In this document: piece by piece, positions 10,154-19,769 of the stretch
Position numbering within the stretch: position 1 is the first letter of the stretch
Layout: every line of letters begins with the position of its first letter
Source: Trachythela sp. YZ-2020
Lineage: Eukaryota > Cnidaria > Anthozoa > Malacalcyonacea > Clavulariidae
Assembly (NCBI GenBank): GCA_016169945.1
Contig: JADLSH010000379.1
Location: 434,001 to 498,000, forward strand
Direction: 5' to 3'
Length of the DNA stretch: 64,000 nucleotides
Translations under genes and position numbers: made by a program
The notes under the pieces: model-generated
The model's database searches: none
Told to the model about the DNA's origin: nothing
Seen by the model: the letters and a program-made list of their open reading frames with translations, nothing else

Positions 10154-11520
10154 TCGTTCGCCAAATTTACTTAATAACTCGAGTTATTTGTGAGATAATA
10201 GTAGATAATAGAGTTAGTAATAGGAAGATATTTGTCATAAAGAAGACTTTTCTGCTAACTTATAAAAACGACTGAAAATCTCCCGAAAATGAGTTTCATG
10301 AAAATGAGTTTTCATCTTCACTTCTATTCTTCCTCCTCCTCAGATACTTGCTGCACCATGGTAAGGTCAGCCATGATTTCTGCAGGACCTGCGAAATCTT
10401 GTAAAATATTTGACGTTTATCTTAACATTCAAGTATACCTACTCACTTTATTGCGTGATTTTCATGTCTTACGCAAGTCTCGGCAAACGGACCACTTCTC
10501 ATATGAACACAATGTAAATTTTTTTAGGTAAAATAACTACAAGGCGTATAGTGGGACGTCTCGAAATCGCATAAATATGCCCTACATAAATAATTTTTAA
10601 TCCAATTGTTTAAGGCTAACTTTCAGTTATTAAGGGGTGGACCGTTAAATTCCTGCAGGTCTTGAAACAAGAAAAAAAATTCGTACAGGGAAAGTTCGAA
10701 GGAAAAAAATGCGTACAGGGATTGTGTGGGGAAAAAATCTTACAAGTTGAATTTTGTCTTTACTTTCGGACGAACATAGTTGGTATGGATCACGGCATGT
10801 TGTCAAAATATGTATTAAACTTGTGTGATTCGTATCATGTAATTTTTTATACTTTTGTTAAGTTTGCAATGTGCCAAAATCTGGAAGCCTGGAATGTATT
10901 GTGCTTTCTAGTTTTTTACTTCATAAACAGCTGACTTAATCAGCAATAAACAGGAACTTTCCTTGTTTCATGTGCAAGTATGTACACACTTAAATCGCAT
11001 TCGTATTTGGTCACCATATTTAAGATGATATGCTGAACATTCTGTTTGGGATTCTAAAATACACTTCTGTTATTTTGAATAACCATTTGTCCTGTCTATG
11101 AAGAACCACACTTGGTTTTTGCCTTTTTGGAAATAAGAGAATGTATAAAGAATCGGTTTTTTGGATCCTATTATAAACTATGTCCCGGCTCCTGAAACAG
11201 TATGGACACGTGCATGGTTTCCATTCCTGCATTAAGTGTGTATAATTGAACATTTGAAATGTAGTACATGAAGTATTCAAGATGTGAATTACGTATTTTA
11301 GTGGGAGAGCATTTTGGTGTGAATGCAGATGCAAATCGGCTTCATGTCATTTCTATTACACAATGGTTCCATTTCTAAGGTTGTGAACAGCTGTCTTGTT
11401 TAAAAGTCTATTGCTATAAAAGTTGCATTTCTACTGAAATATTTGAAATATGTCAACTTGGCTTGTCGGGAAAAATTTAAATATGAGGAAAATAAATTTC
11501 ATTAAGTGGTCAAGATTGTG
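10154..11520. other. Intergenic or intronic DNA without a supported gene
   Basis: The only structure seen is a possible short terminal exon on the minus strand at 10324-10388 (see findings) and a duplicated GTACAGGGA motif near 10685 and 10715. The remaining short open frames have no recognisable protein features. Confidence 0.4.
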
Positions 11521-11524
11521 AAAT

Positions 11525-11780
11525 CATCAATAATTCATGATGAAAACACAAAAGAAATCATGAGCGTGAATGAGTTTGTATATCTGATACAGAATCATGC
11601 TGATTTACATAAACTTTAAGTTCAATTTTCTCACCAAATATCATTCATTTATTTTAAATTGTTGAAGAATACGAATGTTCTCAACACTCGCATCAGTATT
11701 GTATCGGATATACAAAATCTCGTCTTCGACTCGAGTTTGTATATCCGATACAACACTGCCGCTCGTGTTGTAAATAGTAC
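11525..11780. mobile_element. Fold-back MITE, partial, same family as 32.39-32.71 kb
   Basis: TGTATCGGATATACAAA and its inverted partner TTTGTATATCCGATACAACA flank the loop CTCGTCTTCGACTCG. Outer sequence TTCATGATGAAAACACAAAAG and GATACAGAATCATGCTGATT matches the element at 32620-32700 in the opposite orientation. Confidence 0.7.
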
Positions 11781-12039
11781 TTATAATTTTTTTTTTTCCG
11801 AGGGCAATTCTTCCAACACCCCCCCCCCCCTAATGGTCCACCTCTAAACGATTTATACTATTTTTCACCTGTGTGTTCAGCTAGCTAAATATACAAGAAT
11901 TGCAAATTGCAGTTCTACATACACAGGCACACAGCTATTGTACAAAGGACCCAGGGCATGCCCAGCTAAATATAAAAGAAAAAGCGTAACTTTTAACATA
12001 TTACTGATAACTTACTGATAAATCTAGACATTGGTCTCT

Positions 12040-14590
12040 ATATTGTTGTATAAAGAAGCTTTACATATTCATAGACATAAACCTACACTTAACCACGGAA
12101 TCAAAGAGTCAAAATAACTTATTATTTTTAATTAATGTCGTGTGGACAGCTTTATAACACCTCTCTTACTTTGTACTGTATATAGTTTTTGTAACTTTAT
12201 CTTAGCATTCATAAGTATCTTGATGAGGACTAAAAGTAAATATCAGTCGAAGCGTCGATATTAAAATGAAATTATTCTGAGTTTCCATTATTTTATATTT
12301 TAATTAGAGGTAAACAAAACTTCGATGTTTCGAGCAAAGGTGCCTTAATTCTTGTAATTATATCTGTCATCATACGATGCTACAGAAATGATGTAATGCA
12401 TGATATAACGGTATGTTCTACGAAATGGACGAAGCGTAATTGTTCCTATAAATTCTAAATTGTTTCTATCCATTTAGTTGCAATTAAATATTTAGATCAT
12501 TTCTGAGAATAATAATTGCTCTGTCTGTGTGAAAATTATAGACGAAATGAGAACAGCCTTCAGTAGCGTACGTGATGCGATGATCGGACACCCAGTATAC
12601 CGAGAAAATTGAATTAAAACTATAGATGACAAATACTTGCAATGCAAGCAGTACTCGTTACGCGGTTTTAGAAAATCACAGCATATATATAAACCTACCT
12701 TCGTAGACGACGTTGTTTTATTGCTCACGGATGTGTTCGTCGAGGTATTTGACGTTCGGCTCGGCTGTGATGCAGTTAATGTTGAATTTTCGGGTTTTGA
12801 TGAAGTTTGGCCCGCTAACGAGGTACACATGAAAAAGGCTATCAATAATTGACACATGGCATGTCTATCGTCAAAAAGCATCTTTATACGAAATGATTTC
12901 TTGTGTTTGTTCTGTGAGTCTTTCTTCACCTCTTCCAAACACTGAGAATAACCAGTTACCGTGAAGTCGGTTGTAGCTGTGTAGTCGAAAACAAAAAAAA
13001 TAAATTTATGTATAGACCAGCTTATGACGTGTTAACAAACTAACCAATAGGACGAGGATAGACGCCAACATGTCATCTCAAAATTCTTGTTTATTAAAGT
13101 TCCCAGTATTCAATATACGTAATCCGTTTATTCCCCATGTGCCACCGCGGATAGTATGGCAATAACACATGTGTCCACCGTGATTTAACTAATTAGCAAG
13201 GCAGCTGTGTTCCAAGACTTGCGGAAAGCATTAAACAGATGTAATCTTCAAGTACACGTATAGCCAATAATCTTAAGTTTATTATCCTATTTACAACAGA
13301 TATATATGACATATGATGAAACAGAACTGAAAATTGTAGACAGAACTTGGAGACAAAACAAAAGTTTATGCCACGTCTTGTTTGAAATAATAGACTATGA
13401 TGCCTGACCTACTGTGCACTATGGTAAACTAGTTTCAATGTTTAGCGTTTTCATTTGGTATAAACACGATTGCTGACCTAAAACTTGAACTATATACTTA
13501 AGAAATGTCAACGATTTTTAACGGTCCATATCATTCTGTGGGAAATTTTTGGTGGTAAATTCAGACTCCTAAAGCCTGTAAAGGGTGTAATCAGAGTATT
13601 GTAGATTATATTTTTGTCAGTTCAACGTCGTTCAGAACCATGTGAAGTACTGTTGTATTAAAACACCATTTGATACGAAATCAACCCGCAAAATAAACTG
13701 CATACAATGGAAAATCGGTAATTATTATCGGTGATAATTATTGCCACAACAAATATAATTATGATATGACCGGAATTGTCTAGGTTTCACAGACAGTTAA
13801 AATTGTGTTTTTCCGAAGTCATTCGCGAGATAGATTTCTGCCATGCGTGATGCTCTCCTTTTTCTTTTAATAGTTCTATCTTTATTTCAGTTCAATATAG
13901 TCTTAGTTTTGATGTTAAATATGGTTGTGACATAAAACAGTCATGTCAACTCGAAATATTTTCCGATTATTTCGTAATTTCCAAAATGGGTGTAACAAAC
14001 GAATCGTAAAATATCTTGAATTGTTTATAGACTCTCAGTCTACCGTGTATGGCAAACGGTAAAAAAATTATATAGCCTACATAAAAAAAGGCTGGTTTAC
14101 ACTATCGCCCACTGTGACCACGCGGTGGCGTTATGGCCCATGCACGTAATCAAATTAACGATGACGGAAGACCATTGTATTAAATCAGTGCACTGATCAG
14201 CCACATGATCTTTTTTATTTCGCCCTTTTTGAATGTTTAGGCTAGAAGCCTTCTAGAAACCTAATATAGACTTGTTAGGCATGTTTAGTATATATTTGTC
14301 AGTTCAAATTCAAATGAAAAATTAAAAAAAAGTGTATGATGTATATACATATGATAACATATGATTGTTATATTCCAAGCTGAAGGTACTATTTATGTTT
14401 ACAGTATTCAGTAAAGAAGAAGAGTATTTTTTATAACTGTTATACATATATTGAATATATACCTTTTTATTTTCCTTTTAAAAGTGCTATTGGAAATAAT
14501 ATTTTTTTCTTTAGATTCTAGATTATCACAAACATCAACTTGTTGAGATAAATATCTGAAATGCGAAAATGAGGATATTCAGATATTGCG
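12040..14590. repeat. Segmental duplication A1 (partner 29885-32090)
   Basis: Starting at GAAGCTTTACATATTCATAGAC, the order of shared blocks is the same in both copies: a 3'-flank segment, receptor exon 1, its upstream flank, and the stretch ending GAAATGCGAAAATGAGGATATTC (14558 and 32055). Similarity is high but with many indels. The unit therefore includes receptor exon 1 plus about 1.6 kb upstream. Confidence 0.85.
12699..12881 (-). CDS. Receptor 1, exon 1: signal peptide and N-glycosylated stalk
   Basis: This encodes about 61 residues: MLFDDRHAMCQLLIAFF, a signal peptide core through SLAGQ, then a Ser/Thr/Asn-rich stalk with four N-glycosylation sequons (NST, NTS, NTS, NKT) ending in SSTK. 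The start Met is chosen because receptor 3 begins at the equivalent position (MLRNGRYTMYQLLIAFL). An in-frame Met 19 residues upstream also exists in copies 1 and 2. The donor AAG|GTAGGT at 12698 leaves phase 0, matching the acceptor at 5229. Pairing with exon 2 implies an intron of about 7.5 kb, swollen by minisatellite and transposons compared with 1.1 kb in receptor 2. Splicing is inferred. Confidence 0.72.
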
Positions 14591-14779
14591 AGCTTACCGC
14601 TCTGCGAAGCCTAACAGCGAAGCCTAACTCCAATTGTTGTCAATTATTCTGCTTTCACCCCTCCCCTCCCCCGATGCTATACCGTCTTGTCAGCCAAGAA
14701 AATGATATTCTAGCTATATGAAAAAACTTCCTCATTGTAGTGTAAAAATATATATTACCATGCGAAGACAATATTTATC

Positions 14780-15440
14780 TAGTTAATTGGCAGTAAGCTG
14801 ATAACTAAATGACTGACTATACAAAATTCAATAATCCGATTAATGCGATAAAATATATACTCAAGTATATCCTACGCAAAGACACAGCTCGATATTGTTA
14901 GTTCCACGTGCATCTGGATAATCAGCATGCGTTTGGCGCCTCTGCAATCGAGATGCATTTCTGCAATATGCAGTTGCCTGATTATAAACTCACAATTGGC
15001 CCCATTATTCCTTATACTATGATATGGACCGCGGTTTGTGCGAGCTCTGTATTTTGCATCCGACCTTCGTAAATCGTTCTGCATATAATTATGCCCTGTG
15101 TGATTCAAGATGCTACTGCGCATTTAAAATACAGTGTGCGAATTTGGTGGAAAGTGTTTGCCAACTAACAATCAAGTGTCACTCTCTGTTTCAGCATTAC
15201 TGCCGTGCAGTTCAAAGATGTCTTCAATTACAATTGTGAAATCCTTGGCTTTGTAAGTACAATTTTACTATTTATTATTTTAAGATATACATAGCATTTA
15301 TATTTTATTTATAAGTTTAAATTATTATGTATGATATTTCTTGGGCGGCTTCAGTGGGACCTCAGGACCCTTTTCAAATACCGCAGGCAGTTCTTCGGGT
15401 AAATAAATTACTTAATTATTCGTCCGATGGAAACTTCGCA
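14780..15440 (+). repeat. Segmental duplication D1 (partner 37100-38655)
   Basis: Matching blocks include TAATCCGATTAATGCGATAAA, CAGCATGCG, GCAATATGCAGTTGCCTGAT and everything from GTGTTTGCCAACTAACAATC to TAATTATTCGTCCGATG. The partner copy is expanded by a MITE, a second fold-back and a long trinucleotide tract. In this copy the similarity stops near 15440, where peptide-gene flank begins. Confidence 0.8.
15218..15398 (+). CDS. 5' coding exons of an unrecognised gene, 3' part missing (two exons)
   Basis: Exon 1 (15218-15252) reads MSSITIVKSLA and ends at TT|GTAAGT. Exon 2 (15355-15398, 44 bp) follows an acceptor TTCAG and ends at CGG|GTAAAT, giving FGTSGPFSNTAGSSSG across the junction. The paralogue at 38420-38606 keeps the 44-bp exon length, both splice edges of exon 2 and most residues (SGPFSDIEGSSYG), which supports coding function at some time. 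No further exons are recognisable. The locus runs into duplicated peptide-gene flank at 15.46 kb, so it is probably broken. The gene family is unknown. Confidence 0.4.
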
Positions 15441-15714
15441 AGAGTTTCATTTTTGCTTGCGTGTATTAACCATTTTATATATCGCAATCACTTTATACTG
15501 ATAAAAACACCTTTATTAATATTCTTTATAAAAGGATCCACAGAATATTTTTTGTGAATTAATAAAATCTGAATGTGAAGTTTTAAGCTCCGAAACGACG
15601 CGCGTGTAGGCTATAGCTCTTCGTCATTCAGTACTTCATTGTGTTTGAAAGGGAGATATATTACGGCATCGTTCTGCTAAATATCAAGTTTTGAGAAGCT
15701 CGTGTTGAGAAGTC

Positions 15715-15900
15715 ATGGCATTGTGTAAGAACTTCTTGGTCGTCTTGCTTGTATTGTCTACCACCAACCTGTGTTTGGCAAAGCCGGGGTGGATTTAGCT
15801 CCGTGAAGGAGAGAAGAATGGTGGGGATTTGAACGATGAAGTCCTAACAAGACAAAAGAATGACGAGAATTTGATGAAAGAGTGGAAGAAAAAAATATAT
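15715..15900 (+). pseudogene. Secreted peptide pseudogene, copy 2
   Basis: The signal peptide MALCKNFLVVLLVL is intact, but the conserved WIW is cut by TGG to TAG (reads KPGWI then stop at 15796-15798). Beyond the stop the frame continues to resemble the family (NGGDLNDEVLTRQ, LMKEWKK). It then dissolves before the cysteine loop, close to the CAA/CGA tract. The upstream block retains TCATTCAGTACTTCATTGTG but the TATAAAAG box is gone. It lies head to head with copy 3. Confidence 0.88.
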
Positions 15901-15936
15901 TCTTTTTCTAATCTACTTAATTTTTTTTGCCTAAGG

Positions 15937-15938
<2 letters not shown>

Positions 15939-16001
<63 letters not shown>

Positions 16002-16014
16002 AACAACAACAATT
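15939..16014 (+). repeat. (CAA)n(CGA)n(CAA)n trinucleotide tract
   Basis: A run of CAA units passes into CGA units and back into CAA. It sits between the two inverted peptide copies and gives a poly-Val open frame on the minus strand that should be ignored. Confidence 0.95.
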
Positions 16015-16097
16015 ATTGACATTACAAAAAAGAGCTGAGTTTGCAAGAGGACCTCAAGAAACCAATAGGCTTTTAAAAGACGTCCTCTCGTTTGGGT

Positions 16098-16310
16098 TTA
16101 AAATAACGTTCGTTCTTTTGAAAGAGCATCATTTTTCTTCCATTCTTTCATCAAATTTTCATTACTCTTTTGTCTTGTTAGGTCTTCGTCGTTCAATTCC
16201 CCACCATTCATCTCTTCCTCACGGAGCCAAATCCACCTCGGCTTCGCCAAACACAGGTTGATGGTAGACAACACAAGCAAGACGATCAAGAAATTCTTAC
16301 ACAATGCCAT
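16098..16310 (-). pseudogene. Secreted peptide gene, copy 3, C-terminally truncated
   Basis: The open frame gives 70 residues with the full signal peptide, KPRWIWLREEE and the acidic middle through LMKEWKKN. It then diverges (DALSKERTLF) and lacks both cysteines. The promoter block is absent: from 16311 outward the sequence instead matches 21.63-21.92 kb, a repeat. Loss of promoter and bioactive end suggests a dead or repurposed copy, although the reading frame is intact. Confidence 0.65.
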
Positions 16311-16324
16311 GATTTCTCAGGTTT

Positions 16325-16620
16325 CTTACACAAACGGATTTTTCAGGTAGTTTTACACAACAGTCAACCGCCGTATATTTGCTACACTCTACCCACACTG
16401 GCACCGCACGTTCGAGATGCTATATACCACTTAAACTCTTATACCATGCAAGAGAGTTCATTTATGAAAGGATGCCGTAAAAAACGCCCCATATTGCTTA
16501 CTTGTTCTGCGAAAATGTACTGACAATTAAATGAAGATCCTAGGGATAAAGTTAAAACATTTTAAAACGCTTAAAAGAAAATAAATTAAGTTTCGCTCTA
16601 GAAAATTCGGTCGCCCACCA
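16325..16620. repeat. Dispersed repeat, second copy at 21630-21920
   Basis: TTTTCAGGTAGTTTTACACA, CAACCGCCGTATATTTGCTA and CACTGGCACCGCACGTT occur in both copies in the same order, ending in AAATTAAGTTTCGCTCTAGA. A C-rich run follows at 16622-16640. No coding sequence is seen. Confidence 0.8.
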
Positions 16621-16679
16621 TCCCCCCCCCCCCCACCCCCCACCGAAATTTCCGCCACTGTTTATCAAACTAACCAAGG

Positions 16680-17460
16680 AGCGGAGCTACGTCATCAGAA
16701 GTGTTGACGCAATATCGTAAAACTATTCCAATGTTTAGCGTTTTCATTTGTTTATAAACACGATTGCTGGCCTACAAGTTGAACTATATACTTAAGAAAT
16801 GTCAACGGAACTGTTATCATGCCATGTTTTATCCATGCTATATATCTATCTAGGGTGTGCTGTCTTCCTGACAGCTTTAATATATGTTTCTAATTTCGCC
16901 ACCCACTTCTATCTCAAATGCATTAATAAATCCATGATATGACACATGAGAAATTAATGTGTACCTAAATTAAAATCCTGCAGATTAACAAGTTTACTTT
17001 GCTGTTGTATTGTGGCCCATCGTTATCAGTGATATTTTCAGGAATATTTTACATATTTCATTCTATTTTAATGATAGTTATGTTTATCGTCAATATCGAA
17101 AATAGACTGCACATGTAAATGCACACACACTTCTCTTATGTCATTACCACGCAATATTACCATGCATGCTCATATTTCGTTATTGGACCGATTAATCAAA
17201 AATAAATAAACACTGATTGTTCTTAAAGTTATAACCCTCCGAACATTCCGTAAGAAAAAAGCCCTTTTGAGAATTCCGTATCACTTGAACAATAAGAGTT
17301 TTCGGGAATTTCACGACTTTTATTGAAATATTTTGTATCTTATATGAATGTCAACTTGACAATGTCACGTATTTCACTCCGTCTGATAATGGCTTTGTAA
17401 TAAAGACGATCATTTACAGTCACTAAACCTCGCCTTGTTCACTTCATATAGTAGAATCGA
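16680..17460. other. Intergenic DNA with duplicated flank pieces
   Basis: 16720-16810 repeats the receptor-1 flank at 13425-13515 (TTTAGCGTTTTCATTTG, then TATACTTAAGAAATGTCAACG). From 17098 the sequence belongs to duplication B. No gene is supported. Confidence 0.5.
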
Positions 17461-18365
17461 AGATGACATTTCAGTTCTTTAGAATCCGTGTTTCCTTGCT
17501 TAAAGCATATACTGTACTTAGTAGTAGGCGGGATTATCCCTTGATGTTGATTGCCGCTAATGTTAGCGCTAACTTGCGATGTTTAAGATTATATATTATT
17601 GTTATAATTGCCTATTGGAATAAGTATATAATCAGCTTACCACATAATCTTCACTAGCATTGGTTTGCATAGCTGAATATTAAGATAACCCAACATATAC
17701 TGTGGTCTCTCCGACGTTTCGTGAACCAATACTAACTTATCTTGTGATATATTATATATAGTACTTGAATGAAAGATAAAATCATCTAGTATTCTGTTGC
17801 TTACCATTGTCGTAGAGGTTGTTTTACTTGTGTCGTTCTTAAAATCGATAGAAGACGATGAATTGTAACTCGTTGTCGTTAGTTTCGTTAAACCGGTTAA
17901 ACCTCCCACTGAGAAATCGATTGAAGCAAATACGAAGGCAAAGTATTGGACCGCAATATTAAGAATAAGCTTTCCGTTGTAACCCATGACGGACATAAGT
18001 GCTTTGTGACTAACAAACTTGATCATACTGTGTGATCAGGATTATCATTAATATGCTACAGTGTCAATGTTATTTTCTCCTTTGATACTATCGATTGTTA
18101 TCGATGTAGAGGCAGTGACGTTATTATATCCGCATTTTCAACAAACGTGATCTATACGTGCAGTATTCATGAGTAATCTTACGTGCAGTATTCATGAGTA
18201 ATCTTAATTATGAATTTATGAATTTGGCTGGTAGTCCAATAAGCTATTAGCACTTGAACATGCTCTCATGTCCATTACAGATCGAGGACTCGAAATTCCG
18301 GTCAATAAAAATTCAAGCACGCATAGTACATGATGAATCAGACAGTCAAGGGGTATTTCAGACTT
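17098..18365. repeat. Segmental duplication B1 (partner 61697-62965)
   Basis: Both copies run from AATAGACTGCACATGTAAAT to TGATGAATCAGA, with a receptor exon 1 inside. The partner is the flank and exon 1 of receptor 4. At the right edge of the partner a LINE begins, so B2 ends at that junction. Confidence 0.88.
17805..17996 (-). CDS. Orphan receptor exon 1 (receptor-4 type)
   Basis: This exon encodes MSVMGYNGKLILNIAVQYFA as a signal peptide, then a Thr/Ser/Asn stalk with sequons NSS and NDT, ending TSTTM. The donor ATG|GTAAGC at 17804 leaves phase 0, exactly as in the exon 1 of receptor 4 (62462). Here an upstream in-frame ATG (18026) also exists, but it is ATT in the paralogue, so the shared MSVMG start is preferred. 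No 7TM exon lies between here and receptor 1 exon 2 at 5.2 kb. It is either an alternative first exon of receptor 1 (12.6-kb intron) or a stranded relic. Confidence 0.55.
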
Positions 18366-18369
18366 TTTG

Positions 18370-18686
18370 CAATTGAGGATTTTAAGGACTTTTGAGGATT
18401 TTTTTACAAAGTGTATGGGATTTTCTGAGTGAAATCCCCCCGCAGAGAGTCACATTGAGCTCACAAATTACTGAATTTTATCAGTCATGTTCAACGCCGT
18501 CGCATCGAACAGCCCCTGGAAGCCGTCGTTTGGGATTGTTCTTTATGTAGCCCTACACGAATTATACATTTTGTATAGGGCTACATAAAGCCCTATTCTG
18601 TGACATAAAGAACATAGGCTACACCGTCATTTGAATCGAGCGTTGAATGACAAATTTGAATGTGTTTACGGAAGTCTGGTCGTTCT
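18370..18686. other. Intergenic DNA with a small palindrome, no gene
   Basis: The only structure is a short inverted pair around 18540-18600 (TGTAGCCCTA against TAGGGCTACA). Confidence 0.4.
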
Positions 18687-18860
18687 TAGCCTGCGTGGCA
18701 GGCGTTCTATTGTGGGGGAGGGAGTTTTGTTTGGAGCGCGCGTGAGGCGAAATTATCTCCTCCCCCTCAACTTCTCACCTAGCCCGCGCTCTCAAAAAAA
18801 AAGCGCGCGCTCTAAGCAAAACTCCCTCCCCCACAATAGAACGCCTGCCACGCAGGCTAG
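18687..18860. mobile_element. Fold-back MITE (TAGCCTGCGTGGCAGGCG)
   Basis: TAGCCTGCGTGGCAGGCGTT and CTATTGTGGGGGAGGGAGTT on the left are mirrored on the right, ending CCTGCCACGCAGGCTA. The centre holds GC-rich GCGCGC stretches. I associate this terminus with coral and anemone repeats, from memory only. Confidence 0.8.
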
Positions 18861-18899
18861 GTCTTTCTGGGTATAATGCTTTCGTAAGTAATCCAACCA

Positions 18900-19480
18900 T
18901 TCTAAATTTAATTCGATTTAATTGTCATTGTAAAAGGTCGTTTAAGGTCAATTAAGGTGGCTCGATACCATTTTCATCATAGGGGAACTGGTATCTAATC
19001 TCGCACTGTGCGTGCTTTGTGTACCAAGTACACGCGCGAAGATTGCGTGTAAAAATCACGCAAAAATAAATAAGATTTTTAAAGTCAAAAAAACAACTAC
19101 AAAACAAGTTTATTTCGATGTTTTAAATCTTCCTAGTTTTCTTTTTCCTCAAAGAAAAAATCTCGTACTAATTTTTCTTTGAAAGTTCAACTAGTCTACA
19201 TAATTTATATAATGCATGCAGCTAGTTAATAGTTTACTTACGAAGTATAATTAACATGATGTATACCTCGATAAATAGGGTAATATGTAGTATTTACTGG
19301 TTAAATTAGTAATTCAAAGATATTCAAGAAATTGGATGAAGGATACAACTATACATGAGAAATAATATATAAAAATATACACAGGCAATGCTTCAAAAAC
19401 TTTTTAATACAATTTATATATTTTAAGAGTATATAGCTAGCCGCGGGTAAATTAGATCTGATAGATTGAAGAGATATTTT
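18900..19480. other. Intergenic DNA, nothing recognised
   Basis: AT-rich sequence without coding features or clear repeats. Confidence 0.4.
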
Positions 19481-19489
19481 CAGAACTTT

Positions 19490-19760
19490 CATCAAATTTT
19501 CGTCATTCATCTGATCATCTTTCCATCACTGAACCATATCCTTCTCGGCTTTGCCAAACACATGTTGATGGTAGACAACACAAGCACTTAAGACGATCAA
19601 GAAATTCCTATTAAATGCCATAATTCTTCACTACAGCAGCTTCTTGAAAATACTTGATACTTTCCAGTCCCTCTTTGTTGATGTTGAATATTACTCGCTT
19701 TCGAACACAGGAAAGTATTGAATATTGCGCTGACTTCAATGAGATTCTAGGAATATTACT
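19490..19760 (-). pseudogene. Secreted peptide pseudogene, copy 4, with promoter remnant
   Basis: Reading leftward from the ATG at 19621: MAFNRNFLIV, then a small insertion in the Leu/Val core shifts the frame. WIW is altered (AGG ATA TGG). The tail still resembles the family (ATGACGAAAATTTGATGAAA). Upstream (to about 19760) the family promoter block survives (GTGTTCGAAAGCGAGTAATATT), but the TATA box is degraded to ATTGAAG. It is clearly inactive. Confidence 0.85.
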
Positions 19761-19769
19761 CCAGATGTC

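Noticed and set aside
15795..16046. Minus-strand frame with a poly-Val core
   Set aside because: It is the translation of the CAA/CGA tract and overlaps peptide pseudogene copy 2.
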